From Leucobacter salsicius M1-8 (GTDB taxonomy: Bacteria > Actinomycetota > Actinomycetes > Actinomycetales > Microbacteriaceae), in NCBI RefSeq assembly GCF_000350525.1, contig NZ_AOCN01000024.1, positions 1 through 64,000 on the forward strand: a stretch of DNA of 64,000 nt. The letters are read 5' to 3'. A model generated the notes under the pieces. The model did not search any database. It saw only the letters and a program-made list of their open reading frames with translations, and was not told the DNA's origin. The first letter of the stretch is position 1, and each line of letters begins with the position of its first letter. Below are positions 17,203 to 26,344 of the stretch, piece by piece. The position numbers were made by a program, and so were the translations under genes.

Positions 17203-20200
17203 GTGCATCTGAAGAGCCTCACCATCAAGGGCTTCAAATCGTTCGCGCGGCCCACCACGTTCCAATTCGAACCAGGCGTCACCGCCATCGTTGGCCCCAA
17301 CGGCTCGGGCAAGTCGAACGTCGTCGACGCGCTCGCCTGGGTCATGGGGGAGCAGGGCGCCAAGACCCTGCGCGGCGGCAAGATGGAAGACGTCATCTTC
17401 GCGGGCACCGCGTCGCGCGGCCCGCTCGGCCGTGCCGAGGTGAAGCTCACGATCGACAACGCAGACGGCGCGCTGCCGATCGAGTACAGCGAGGTGACGA
17501 TCAGCCGCACGCTGTTCCGTAGCGGCGCCAGCGAGTACGCGATCAACGGCGAGACCTGCCGCCTGCTCGACGTCCAGGAGCTTCTGAGCGACTCGGGTCT
17601 CGGCCGTGAGATGCACGTCATCGTCGGTCAGGGCCAGCTCGACGCGGTGCTGCGGGCGACGCCCGAGGATCGCCGTGGATTTATCGAGGAGGCCGCGGGC
17701 ATCCTCAAGCACCGCCGCCGCAAGGAACGCACGCTGCGCAAGCTCGAAGCGATGGAGACGAACCTCACGCGGCTGCAGGACCTCGCGAACGAGGTCCGGC
17801 GCCAGCTGGGCCCGCTGGGGCGCCAGGCCGAGGTCGCACGCAACGCGCAGGGCATCGCGGCCGAGGTGCGTGACGCGAAGGCGCGGCTGCTGGCCGACGA
17901 TGTCGCGCGGCTGCGGCGCGAGCTCGGCGAGCTCGCGCACACCGAGACCGAGCGGCACTCCGAACGCATGGTGCTCGAGGAGCAGCAGGAGCAAAAGCAG
18001 CTGCGCGTGGCCAAGCTCGAGGCCGCACAGACGGGAGACGAACTTGACGAGGCGCGGCGCATTACAGTCGGGCTCGAGGGCGTGCAGCAGCAACTGCGGG
18101 GCCTGCTGACCCAGGCGCAGCAGCGGCTCACGTTCTTGGCGACCCAGGCGGAGGCTCCGGATCAATCGCACCGCATCAGCCGCGGCGTGGTCGATGAAGC
18201 GGCGGCCGAGGCGGTGCGGCTTGCCGCTCTTATTCCGGTGGCCGAGACCGCCTGGCGGGCGTCGCAGTCGGTGTCGCTCAAGGCCCGGGCACAGCTCGAC
18301 GCCCTCGACGAACACATTAGCGAGCAGAGTGCGCTCGTGTCGCAGCACGACCTTGCCCTGTCGCAGCTGCGGGGTCAGGTGGATGCCGCGCACCAGCGTC
18401 ACCAGACGTTGCTGCAGGATCATGCTCGCCGCGCGCAGGCCGTCGCGCAGGCCGATGAGCGTGCGCTCGCCGCGCGCCAGGCGCTGGATGCGTTCGAGCG
18501 AGAAAGCTTGGCCGGGGAGCGCGGTGCTGAGTCGGACGATGCAGCGGGCGCTACACAGCGGACGCCCGAGCAGCTTGAACAAGCCCACAGCTCCGCTCAA
18601 GAGGCACAGATCAATGCCGAGCGAACGCGCGACGAGGCCCGCGACGCCTTGCACTCGCTTGAGCGCGAGCGTGCCGGACTCGAGGCACAGGTCGCCGCCC
18701 TTACCGGGCTGCTCGAAGCGCGCGACGCCTCGGGGGCGCTGCTCAACGGCTCCCAGCCGGGCATCGATGGCCGAGTGGCCGACCATGTACGAGTGAAGCC
18801 GGGCCTCGAGGCTGCCGTTGGTGTGGCGCTTGGAGTCAATGTGGACGCCCTCCTCGCGGGGTCGCTCAGCGACGCCGAGGCGGCGGTAACGGCTGCCCGC
18901 ACCAACGATCTGGGCGTGGTGCGTACGGTGATCGCCGATGCCGCGCATGACGTCGGCAACGTTCGTTCCACCCTCGCCACGGCGGCTGTGGCTGCCGGCG
19001 CCGACCCGCTCGTAGAGGCGGTTATTGATGCACCGGCCGGGGTGCGTGGGCTGCTTGCCTTGAGCTTCGCTGCGAACGACCTCGCGCACGCGATCCGTGT
19101 GGTGGAATCGCTGGCAGCAACATCCGCATCCGTATCCTCAACCGAGTCCGGCAATGCAGCCGCCTTCACCCGAGCGGGATCGGGGTTTGTGGTCGTGACG
19201 GCTGCCGGCGACGTGCTGACTCAGCACACGCTTACGGGCGGCTCGGGGCGCTCGACGACCAGCATTGAGACGGCGGCTGAGCTCGAACGTGCAGGTGAGG
19301 AGCTCGTACGCGTGCGTGAACTGGCCGCGACGGCGGTGACCCAGCTTGCCGAAGCGCGCCATGCAGCGCAGGCGGCCAAGCAGGCGGTGCACACCGCGTA
19401 CAGTCAGATGCGTGAAGCGGAAGCGCGCGCAGCAAGATTTGCGACGACCCGACACCAGCTCACGGCGCGCGCGGAGTCAGCGCATGCCGAGGCCGAACGC
19501 GCCCAGCAGGCCATCAAGCTCGTCACGGCCGATCTGGCCCAGGCCGAGGCGGCCAGCGTGGCCGCCGAACGTGCCCTCGAGGACGCCGCTTCCACCCCGC
19601 GCCCCATTCTCGATGTCAGTCAGCGTGAGGCGATTGCCACTGAACTCGATGCAGCACGCGCGACCGAGCTGGAGCAGCGCCTCGCCCTCGAAACCGCGCG
19701 CGAGCGGGTGCGCGCCGCGCAGACCCGCGAGCGCGAACTCGAGATCCAGCTCGAGGCCGAGCGCCGTGCGGCAGACGAGTCGGCCCGGCGTGAGGTGCTG
19801 CGTGCCCGCCAGGTCGAGCGCGCCGAACGGGTCGCTGGCGCGCTGCCCGCGATCATTGCGGCAGCCGACCTCTCGCTTCTTGCAGCCCGTGAGGCGCAAC
19901 AGCGGGCCGAGGGAGAGCGCGCGAGCCGCAATCAGGAGTTAACGCAATTGCGCAGCGAGGAAGCCGAGCTGCGCACGCGACTCGCGAGCCTGACCGAGCA
20001 TGCGCACAGCGCCGAGCTCAAGAGCTATGAGCGCAAGCTGCATATGGCCTCACTGCTCGAGCGGGCCGGGGCCGAGCTCGGGCTCACCGAGAGCGTGCTG
20101 CTGGATGAGTTTGGTCCGGATCAGCCAGTGCCCGTGCCGGGCAGCGCTGAGGTGTCTCAGGCCCCTGCAACACCCACGACCCCGGCAGGCCAGCCAGTTC

Positions 20201-20988
20201 CAGACGGGTTTGCGAACCAGCTTGAGGCGGAGCTCGCCGCGGAGCTTGGACTTGGGACAATGCCAGAGCTTGACGCGGGTGATCCGGGATCCGGACCAGG
20301 CCCCGCCGCGCAGCCAGCGGGCGTGCCCTACGTGCGCGAGGAGCAGGAGCAGCGGCTTGCAGCCGCCGAGAAGAAGCTTGCGCGCCTCGGCCGCATTAAC
20401 CCGCTCGCCCTCGAAGAATTCGCGGCGATTGAGCAGCGGCATCAGTTCCTCGCCGAACAGCTGCAGGACCTGACGAAGACTCGGGCCGATCTGTTGGCGA
20501 TCATCAGGGATCTTGACGAGAAGATGCAGGGCATCTTTGCGGCCGCGTTCGACGATACTCAGGCGGCGTTCGCCGAGGTGTTTCCGATTCTGTTCCCCGG
20601 TGGCACCGGTGAGGTGGCACTCACCGACCCGACCGACCTGCTCACCACCGGCATCGATATCACGGTGCGACCCGCGGGCAAGAAGGTGGAGCGCATGTCG
20701 CTGCTGTCGGGCGGCGAACGGTCGCTCGCGGCGGTGGCCTGGTTGATGGCGATCTTCCAGGCGCGCCCCAGCCCGTTCTACATCGTTGACGAGGTTGAGG
20801 CGGCCCTCGATGATGCGAACCTGGGGCGGCTGTTGCAGGTGTTCGAACGGCTGCGCGAGAACTCGCAGCTGATCATTATCACGCACCAGAAGCGCACGAT
20901 GGAGATCGCCGACGCGCTGTACGGCGTCTCGATGCGCCAAGACGGCATTTCGCAGGTCGTCGGTCAGCGCGTAAACGCCGAGGTGTAG
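17203..20988 (+). CDS. smc: chromosome segregation protein SMC
   Basis: A 1261-residue ATPase of the condensin-like SMC-ScpAB complex that compacts and separates chromosomes. Walker A GPNGSGKS is at residues 31-38, signature LSGGERS near 1168, Walker B IVDEVEAALDD near 1194-1204; coiled coils run about 165-480 and 660-960, with the hinge at about 490-650 (GSQPGIDGRVADHVRV, AVGVALGVNVDALL). GTG start after a purine-rich ribosome site. It is 60-80 residues longer than usual because of a Pro/Ala/Gln-rich linker at about 977-1046, late in the second coil. rnc and mutM, frequent neighbours, are not adjacent. Confidence 0.97.
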   Translation: MHLKSLTIKGFKSFARPTTFQFEPGVTAIVGPNGSGKSNVVDALAWVMGEQGAKTLRGGKMEDVIFAGTASRGPLGRAEVKLTIDNADGALPIEYSEVTISRTLFRSGASEYAINGETCRLLDVQELLSDSGLGREMHVIVGQGQLDAVLRATPEDRRGFIEEAAGILKHRRRKERTLRKLEAMETNLTRLQDLANEVRRQLGPLGRQAEVARNAQGIAAEVRDAKARLLADDVARLRRELGELAHTETERHSERMVLEEQQEQKQLRVAKLEAAQTGDELDEARRITVGLEGVQQQLRGLLTQAQQRLTFLATQAEAPDQSHRISRGVVDEAAAEAVRLAALIPVAETAWRASQSVSLKARAQLDALDEHISEQSALVSQHDLALSQLRGQVDAAHQRHQTLLQDHARRAQAVAQADERALAARQALDAFERESLAGERGAESDDAAGATQRTPEQLEQAHSSAQEAQINAERTRDEARDALHSLERERAGLEAQVAALTGLLEARDASGALLNGSQPGIDGRVADHVRVKPGLEAAVGVALGVNVDALLAGSLSDAEAAVTAARTNDLGVVRTVIADAAHDVGNVRSTLATAAVAAGADPLVEAVIDAPAGVRGLLALSFAANDLAHAIRVVESLAATSASVSSTESGNAAAFTRAGSGFVVVTAAGDVLTQHTLTGGSGRSTTSIETAAELERAGEELVRVRELAATAVTQLAEARHAAQAAKQAVHTAYSQMREAEARAARFATTRHQLTARAESAHAEAERAQQAIKLVTADLAQAEAASVAAERALEDAASTPRPILDVSQREAIATELDAARATELEQRLALETARERVRAAQTRERELEIQLEAERRAADESARREVLRARQVERAERVAGALPAIIAAADLSLLAAREAQQRAEGERASRNQELTQLRSEEAELRTRLASLTEHAHSAELKSYERKLHMASLLERAGAELGLTESVLLDEFGPDQPVPVPGSAEVSQAPATPTTPAGQPVPDGFANQLEAELAAELGLGTMPELDAGDPGSGPGPAAQPAGVPYVREEQEQRLAAAEKKLARLGRINPLALEEFAAIEQRHQFLAEQLQDLTKTRADLLAIIRDLDEKMQGIFAAAFDDTQAAFAEVFPILFPGGTGEVALTDPTDLLTTGIDITVRPAGKKVERMSLLSGGERSLAAVAWLMAIFQARPSPFYIVDEVEAALDDANLGRLLQVFERLRENSQLIIITHQKRTMEIADALYGVSMRQDGISQVVGQRVNAEV

Positions 20989-21343
20989 ATCGCCCAGGCG
21001 GCGCGGGCCCGGTCGTGCGATTCGACGGATTCCCCGAAGTGGTTCAGCAACGCCCGCATTGCCCCCTCCCGGTCGCTAGCACCGTGTCTCCAATGATCGT
21101 GGTGGATGCGAGGATCGGCGAGCACAGCACGTTGTAGACCTGCACACGACCTGGGCGAAGCCGACCCTGTGTCACAAACGCTCCGATGAGGGCTACATCT
21201 GGGAGGATTGCCGCGGCCGCCCGAAATCTAACGAATTTGTCTCTACGGCATGCCGCATAGTGGCGGTAGGCCATTTGCCCAGTAGGCTCATCGACAAGCT
21301 CCGCAATTTGGGGGCGTTTCAATGATGAAAGGCAGTTAGCCAA
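20964..21343 (-). pseudogene. frame-disrupted remnant convergent with smc
   Basis: The 354 bases between smc and livJ hold no intact gene. On the minus strand two protein-like stretches meet after one frameshift near 21075: FRAAAAILPDVALIGAF / GRLRPGRVQVYNV, then DREGAMRALLNHFGE / HDRARAAWAIYTS, ending at a stop at 20964 inside the 3' end of smc. The first stretch resembles the loop region of the 14918-15325 membrane protein. No credible start is left (the frame opens with TTG at the livJ start). Probably a decayed gene; the livJ promoter must also lie here. Confidence 0.35.
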
Positions 21344-22614
21344 TGAAGGTTTACTCCAAAAAAGCAGTCGGTGCTCTCGCCCTGATGGCGAGCGCAGCTC
21401 TCATGCTTTCCGCGTGCAGTGGCGGCGGCGACACGGCCCCCGCCGGCGGCGACGAGACCACGGCAGATTCTGCCGTCGACGTTCTGCGCATCGGCACGCT
21501 CTTGCCCCAGACCGGTTCACTCGAGCACCTGATTTACGGCCCGCAGGCAGCCGTGAAGCTTGCCGTGTCCGAGATCAACGACGCGGGCGGCGTGCTGGGC
21601 AAGCCCGTCGAGGTGGTCGTCGAGGCCAATGAGCACGACCCGACCGACCCGACGATCATGAACAAGAGCGTCGACGAGATCATCAAGGCCGACCCGGCCT
21701 TCGTGCTCGGCGCGATGGGCACCGGTAACACGAACGCGGCCATGCCCAAGATCACCGAGGCCGGGATCCTCATGGGTTCGCCCTCGAACACGGGCATCGC
21801 TCTCGCGGGCATCAACCCGCTGTACTTCCGCACCATCGCGTCCGACATTATTCAGGGTCGCGCACTCGGCAACCTGATTCTGCAGGACGGCAACGCAAAG
21901 GTCGCCGTGCTCACGCAGAACAACGACTACGGCAAGGGTCTGCGCGACAACCTGCAGACGACGCTCGAGGATGCCGGCGGCGAGGTCACCTACGGCGCCA
22001 CCGGCGCGGGCGAGGAGTTCCCCGAGGCTCAGACCACGTTCTCATCTGAGGTGACGGCAGCCCTCGCGACCAAGCCCGACGCGGTGGCCATCGTGAGCTA
22101 CGTCGAAGCAAAGCAGGCGATTCCCGAGCTCGCAGCACAGGGCTTCGACCTGTCAAAGCTCTACCTCGTTGACGGCAACACCGTGCCGTACCCCGAGTTC
22201 GACGCCGGCCTGCTCGAGGGCGCGCAGGGTACGACCCCCGGTCGCACCGTGGACGACACCTTCGAAAAGGCGCTCGTCGCTGCTTCACCCGACGCAAGCA
22301 AGAGCCTCAACTTCGCTCCCGAGGCGTACGACGCAGTGATGCTCGTCGCCCTCGCGGCGGAGAAGGGCGGCTCGGCTGACACCGATACCATCGTGGCAAA
22401 CCTGCACGCGGTATCGGGTACCGACGGTGGAGAAGAGTGCGACACCTTTAAGGCGTGCTCCGACCTGCTGGCTGAAGGCAAGGATATTCACTACCTCGGC
22501 AAGGCTGGTGGTGGCCCGCTGAACGACGACAACGAGCCGTCGACCGCGCTGATCGGTATCTACAAGTACAACGCCGCGAACGAGCCCGTAGCAGTGGGCG
22601 AGATCGAGGGTTAG
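21343..22614 (+). CDS. livJ: branched-chain amino acid ABC transporter substrate-binding lipoprotein
   Basis: A 423-residue periplasmic-binding-type lipoprotein. Signal peptide with lipobox LSAC (Cys about residue 25) anchors it outside the membrane. The type I binding fold is clear: IGTLLPQTGSLEHL, GPQAAVKLAVSEINDAGGVLGKPVEVV, the hinge AKVAVLTQNNDYGKGL and FAPEAYDAVMLVALAAEKG. It should deliver Leu/Ile/Val or another amide or amino acid to the LivHMGF complex encoded on the other strand 2 kb away. Substrate is inferred from family. A GC-rich hairpin follows the stop. Confidence 0.9.
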   Translation: MKVYSKKAVGALALMASAALMLSACSGGGDTAPAGGDETTADSAVDVLRIGTLLPQTGSLEHLIYGPQAAVKLAVSEINDAGGVLGKPVEVVVEANEHDPTDPTIMNKSVDEIIKADPAFVLGAMGTGNTNAAMPKITEAGILMGSPSNTGIALAGINPLYFRTIASDIIQGRALGNLILQDGNAKVAVLTQNNDYGKGLRDNLQTTLEDAGGEVTYGATGAGEEFPEAQTTFSSEVTAALATKPDAVAIVSYVEAKQAIPELAAQGFDLSKLYLVDGNTVPYPEFDAGLLEGAQGTTPGRTVDDTFEKALVAASPDASKSLNFAPEAYDAVMLVALAAEKGGSADTDTIVANLHAVSGTDGGEECDTFKACSDLLAEGKDIHYLGKAGGGPLNDDNEPSTALIGIYKYNAANEPVAVGEIEG

Positions 22615-22636
22615 TTTCTCTCGAACCCGTGGAACA

Positions 22637-22672
22637 ACAGCGGCCGGTTTCCTGCGGGAGGCCGGCCGCTGT
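22637..22672 (+). terminator. GC-rich hairpin terminator of livJ
   Basis: Inverted repeat ACAGCGGCCGG / CCGGCCGCTGT around the loop TTTCCTGCGGGAGG, 22 bases after the livJ stop and before the convergent endonuclease gene. There is no clear T run, so it is hairpin-type rather than classical. Confidence 0.6.
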
Positions 22673-22693
22673 CGTCCGTGTCACGAGCACGCG

Positions 22694-24448
22694 TCACCAG
22701 GGTGGCGGTGAATCTGGAGGTGAACCGTTCGGACGCTCCGGCCCCGGCCCCGGCCCCGAGCCCGATCTCGATCCGGATCCCGATCTCGACCCGGGCCAGG
22801 GGTTGGGGCCATCACGCCACAGCCGAGACCGGATGTGCTGCTGCGCCAACTGGAGATCGGGCTCGCCGAGCGCGGATCGGAAGGCCACCCTGCTCGGTGG
22901 CGGCTCCCGATACACGCGCCCCGACGGGTACGTCCATTCGTAAACGCCGCGTTCGTCCTGCACCACGAGACAGTTGCCGTGGTGCTTGAGTATGTGGTGA
23001 CCTCGACACAGATACCCGAGATTGTCCGTTGCGGTCGGACCGCCATCCTCCGCCGCGATCGTGTGGTCGATGTCGCACCGGTACGTGGGTAGCCCACAGC
23101 CGGTGAACCTGCAGTGCTCGTCTCGTGCTGCTAGGAAGTTGCGCAGTTTTGCCGGAACTCGGTACCCCTCCACGGAGAGCACATCACCCGTGTTCTCCGA
23201 GCCGGTGCTGTCGTCGACGATGACCGTATCCCAGGTCGGGGTGTCGTGCGCGATGCGCTGGGCGGTGTCCGTGTCGATTGGACCGACCCCCACCAACTCC
23301 GGCTGGAACCAGCCATCATCAATGACGGTCCCGGTCCCTGTGCCAGTACTGGCCGCACCGAGTCGACCGGTCAGCGACACCGGAACGAGCACCTGTATGC
23401 GGGCGGATACTCGAGGGCCGAGACGCGGCTGCCGGCCGTCTGTCTCGGGCACCTGGCCCTCGAGCAGGAGCGCGACCAAGCTGTCGGCGCGCGCCTCGGG
23501 CAGCGGCCGTTTCATCGCCTCTCGGGCAGCTCTCGGAGCCAGTGCATCGGCACGCCCCGTGTCTGCAGTACTTACGCCCGTGGGCCCGGTGTCTGCAGCA
23601 CCCGCGTCCCGCTGCACACTCGATGCCGACACATCCGTCTGTTGCAGTCGCTTGCCATGCTGCGTGAGCTGGTCAAACACCGCATGCGCTTCAACGCTGG
23701 TCAGATGGGTGGTCAAGTTGCACATGCCGTCTTCAAGTTCGGTAAGCCACACTCGCCGGTACTGTTTCGCAGACCGATGCCGGTCATTAAATGTGACCCC
23801 CGCCACCTTCTCTGCGAGGCGCTTCGCGACCGGTGCCAGCAGGGGAGGGGTCTGCGCGAGTGCATACGGTAGGACGGCTGCCTCGTACAGCTTGTACCGT
23901 CGTGCCACCTCGATACCTGCGGCCTCCTCGCCCAGGAGCACCCCGTCAGCGTCAACGAGCGTGCCGCCGAGCTGTTCAGCGGCATGCTGCAAGATGATGC
24001 GCCCCGCATCAACCACGGTGCGCACATGCTGGGTGGTGAGGTCGCCTGCTGCCTGCGCCTTGTGGAGCTTGGGACACCACTCCAACGCGTCTACCGCGTG
24101 AGCAATATCCCTGCTGACGTGGGACTCGGGCACGTGCAGAGCCGCCGCAATCTCGGCGCGCACCACGCGATGGGCCCGGTCGCGACGCACCACCGCACCC
24201 CGAGGAAGCCCCACCGGTCGCCCGGGCCCAACCGTGAGCGCCTGTCTCGCGAGCTCCTCTGCAGCAGATCCCGGATCTACTCCCACCACACGCAGCCCCT
24301 CGCGCTCAGCGAGACGATAGGCCTGCGCGAGGAGCGTGTCTCGGCGTGCACCAAGGGCACGCATGCTCGCGTCAACATCCACGATCTGGGAGACCAGATC
24401 GGCGAGGTGCCCCAGGTGAGGGCTTTCGTCTTCGAAGGGATGTTGCAT
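22694..24448 (-). CDS. DUF222 / HNH endonuclease protein
   Basis: A 584-residue protein with the DUF222 (13E12-repeat) domain over residues 20-350 and an HNH nuclease near the C-terminus: CRFTGCGLPTYRCDIDH, TATDNLGYLCRGHHILKH, with the His and Asn of the bba-metal fold intact. These are multi-copy proteins in actinobacteria with poorly known function. ATG at 24448 (MQHPFEDES) is preferred over an upstream start. The tail GSRSGSGSRSGSGPGPGPERP is low-complexity and encoded by GC-rich tandem repeats. It separates livJ from livHMGF, consistent with insertion, but shows no inverted repeats. Confidence 0.88.
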   Translation of the reverse strand: MQHPFEDESPHLGHLADLVSQIVDVDASMRALGARRDTLLAQAYRLAEREGLRVVGVDPGSAAEELARQALTVGPGRPVGLPRGAVVRRDRAHRVVRAEIAAALHVPESHVSRDIAHAVDALEWCPKLHKAQAAGDLTTQHVRTVVDAGRIILQHAAEQLGGTLVDADGVLLGEEAAGIEVARRYKLYEAAVLPYALAQTPPLLAPVAKRLAEKVAGVTFNDRHRSAKQYRRVWLTELEDGMCNLTTHLTSVEAHAVFDQLTQHGKRLQQTDVSASSVQRDAGAADTGPTGVSTADTGRADALAPRAAREAMKRPLPEARADSLVALLLEGQVPETDGRQPRLGPRVSARIQVLVPVSLTGRLGAASTGTGTGTVIDDGWFQPELVGVGPIDTDTAQRIAHDTPTWDTVIVDDSTGSENTGDVLSVEGYRVPAKLRNFLAARDEHCRFTGCGLPTYRCDIDHTIAAEDGGPTATDNLGYLCRGHHILKHHGNCLVVQDERGVYEWTYPSGRVYREPPPSRVAFRSALGEPDLQLAQQHIRSRLWRDGPNPWPGSRSGSGSRSGSGPGPGPERPNGSPPDSPPPW

Positions 24449-24554
24449 GGTTCCATTGCAGCAGCAACCACCGACAAACAAGCCCGGTTTTGGGGCCCTC
24501 CCGATACAAAGTTTCGGGCAGTTTTTAGGTATGGACCCTACAACAAACCAAGCG

Positions 24555-25346
24555 CTACTCGGCCCCCGTGACCGCCGGTCCCGAAGCCGCCGGTCCCGAA
24601 GCCTTCGCCTCGACGTCCTGCGCGAGCGTGCCGAGGTACAGCTCGATCACGCGGGGGTCGTTCGCGAGCTCACGGCCGGGCCCCTCATACGCATTGGTGC
24701 CGTGGTCGAGCACGTATGCGCGGTCGCAGATCTGCAGACACCTACGCGCGTTCTGCTCGACCATGATGATCGTGACGCCTGTCTTGTTGATCTGGCGGGT
24801 GCGAATGAATGTCTCGTCCTGGCGCACGGGGGAGAGCCCGGCGCTTGGCTCGTCGAGCAGCAGCACGCTCGGGCTCATCATGAGCGCGCGGGCCATCGCG
24901 ACCGACTGCCGTTCACCGCCCGAGAGCGAGCCCGCGAGCTGCTTCTGCCGTTCGGCGAGCATGGGAAACAGGTCCCACATCTCGGCCACGCGGCTGGCAA
25001 ACTGCTTGGGCTTCAGAAACAGCCCCATCTGCAGGTTCTCTTCGATCGAGAGCGACGGAAACACGTTGTTGGTCTGCGGCACGAAGCCCACCCCGGCACG
25101 CACGAGCTCGTTCGTCTTAAATCCCGTAACGTCCTCGCCGTTCAAGAGCACGCGGCCGCTACGAATGTTGACGAGCCCAAACAGCGATTTCAGCAGCGTC
25201 GACTTGCCGGCACCGTTCGGGCCGATAATGCCGACCAGCTCGCCTTTGCGAGCCTCGAGTGAGCACTCGTTCAAGATGTTGATGCCGGGCAGGTAGCCCG
25301 CGTCCAGGCTCTCCGCCCGCATGACGATATCGTTTTGCGCAGTCAT
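24555..25346 (-). CDS. livF: branched-chain amino acid ABC transporter ATPase LivF
   Basis: A 263-residue ABC ATPase. Walker A GPNGAGKST (about residue 42), Q-loop region FVPQTNNVFPSLS, signature LSGGERQ, Walker B LLLDEPSAGLSP and switch His region MVEQNARR are all present. It pairs with LivG to power the LivH/LivM channel. The C-terminus after residue 245 is Ala/Ser/Gly-rich. Its ATG overlaps the LivG stop by 4 bases. Last gene of livHMGF. Confidence 0.93.
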   Translation of the reverse strand: MTAQNDIVMRAESLDAGYLPGINILNECSLEARKGELVGIIGPNGAGKSTLLKSLFGLVNIRSGRVLLNGEDVTGFKTNELVRAGVGFVPQTNNVFPSLSIEENLQMGLFLKPKQFASRVAEMWDLFPMLAERQKQLAGSLSGGERQSVAMARALMMSPSVLLLDEPSAGLSPVRQDETFIRTRQINKTGVTIIMVEQNARRCLQICDRAYVLDHGTNAYEGPGRELANDPRVIELYLGTLAQDVEAKASGPAASGPAVTGAE

Positions 25347-26344
25347 CGCGACTCCTCTGAAATCTCCTGTGCCAATTCTTCGGCGGCCTCTGTGGCGATC
25401 GCGCGAATCACGCCCGTCGTGAGCACGTCATCGTCGCCGAGGTCGCGGTCGTGGTGCGCACCCAAGTAGGCGTCAACGACGGCCGAGCTGGTCATGACCT
25501 CCTCGGGGAGGCCCTCGGCGATGATCTTGCCCTGCGCCATCACCACCACCCAGTCCGAGATGTGGCGCACCATGTGCATGTCGTGCTCCACAAACAGCAC
25601 GGTCGTGCCCTCGTCGCGCAGCATCTGAATGTGGTCGAGCAGGCTCTGCGTGAGGGCCGGGTTCACGCCAGCCATCGGCTCGTCGAGCATGATCATCGAC
25701 GGGTTGGTCATGAGCGCCCGCGCCATCTCGAGCAGCTTCTTCTGGCCGCCCGACAGCCCGCCTGCCATGTCGTCGCGTTTCTCGTGGAGCTTGAACTTGC
25801 GCAGCAGATCCTCCGCGCGCTCGACGTTTTCGCGCTCGCGTTTCGCCCACAGCGGCTTCACGAGACCCACGAACATGTTCTCACCGGGCTGATCATTCGC
25901 CCCGATGAGCATGTTCTCGAGGACCGTCATGCGGTTCAGGGCCTTCGTGAGCTGAAAGGTCCGGATCATGCCGGCACGCGCGACCTTGGTCGCGTTCGTG
26001 CGGCCCAACTGCCGCCCTTCAAACGACCAGCTGGCCTTGCCCTCGCTGCTGCCGACCAGGCTGGCCGCGTTTGAGGGGTGATCAAAGCCCGTGAGGAGGT
26101 TGAAGAAAGTCGTCTTGCCGGCGCCATTCGGTCCGATGAGCGCCGTGATCGCGCCGCGCTGCACCTGCAGGTGGTCAACGTCGACCGCGGTCATGCCGCC
26201 GAACCGCCGCTCGATGCGGTCCACCGTGAGAATTGGATCCGGCTTCGCAACCCCGGGAGTTTGCTCGAGCGTGCGCAGTTCAGCGCGCAGGGCCTCGCGA
26301 TCGCTCGGATACGCGAGCGCGTTCGTGGATGGTGCGTTAGACAT
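25343..26344 (-). CDS. livG: branched-chain amino acid ABC transporter ATPase LivG
   Basis: A 333-residue ABC ATPase with Walker A GPNGAGKTT (about residue 73), signature LSGGQKKLLEMARAL, Walker B IMLDEPMAGVNP and switch VEHDMHMV. The LivG-type insert after the Q-loop (MIRTFQLTKALNRMTV, then a long helical stretch) is present. The 45-residue N-terminal extension and about 35-residue acidic C-terminal tail make it longer than the common ~255. Start overlaps the LivM stop by 8 bases, so the operon is tightly coupled. Confidence 0.93.
   Translation of the reverse strand: MSNAPSTNALAYPSDREALRAELRTLEQTPGVAKPDPILTVDRIERRFGGMTAVDVDHLQVQRGAITALIGPNGAGKTTFFNLLTGFDHPSNAASLVGSSEGKASWSFEGRQLGRTNATKVARAGMIRTFQLTKALNRMTVLENMLIGANDQPGENMFVGLVKPLWAKRERENVERAEDLLRKFKLHEKRDDMAGGLSGGQKKLLEMARALMTNPSMIMLDEPMAGVNPALTQSLLDHIQMLRDEGTTVLFVEHDMHMVRHISDWVVVMAQGKIIAEGLPEEVMTSSAVVDAYLGAHHDRDLGDDDVLTTGVIRAIATEAAEELAQEISEESR

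Noticed and set aside
16972-19089. 705-codon open frame on the minus strand across smc
   Set aside because: It is the antisense shadow of smc in GC-rich sequence: Arg/Leu/His-rich, no domain, no ribosome site.
22736-22800. CRISPR or minisatellite array
   Set aside because: The GGCCCC/GATC repeats are short, contiguous and within the coding tail of the HNH endonuclease; there are no spacers.
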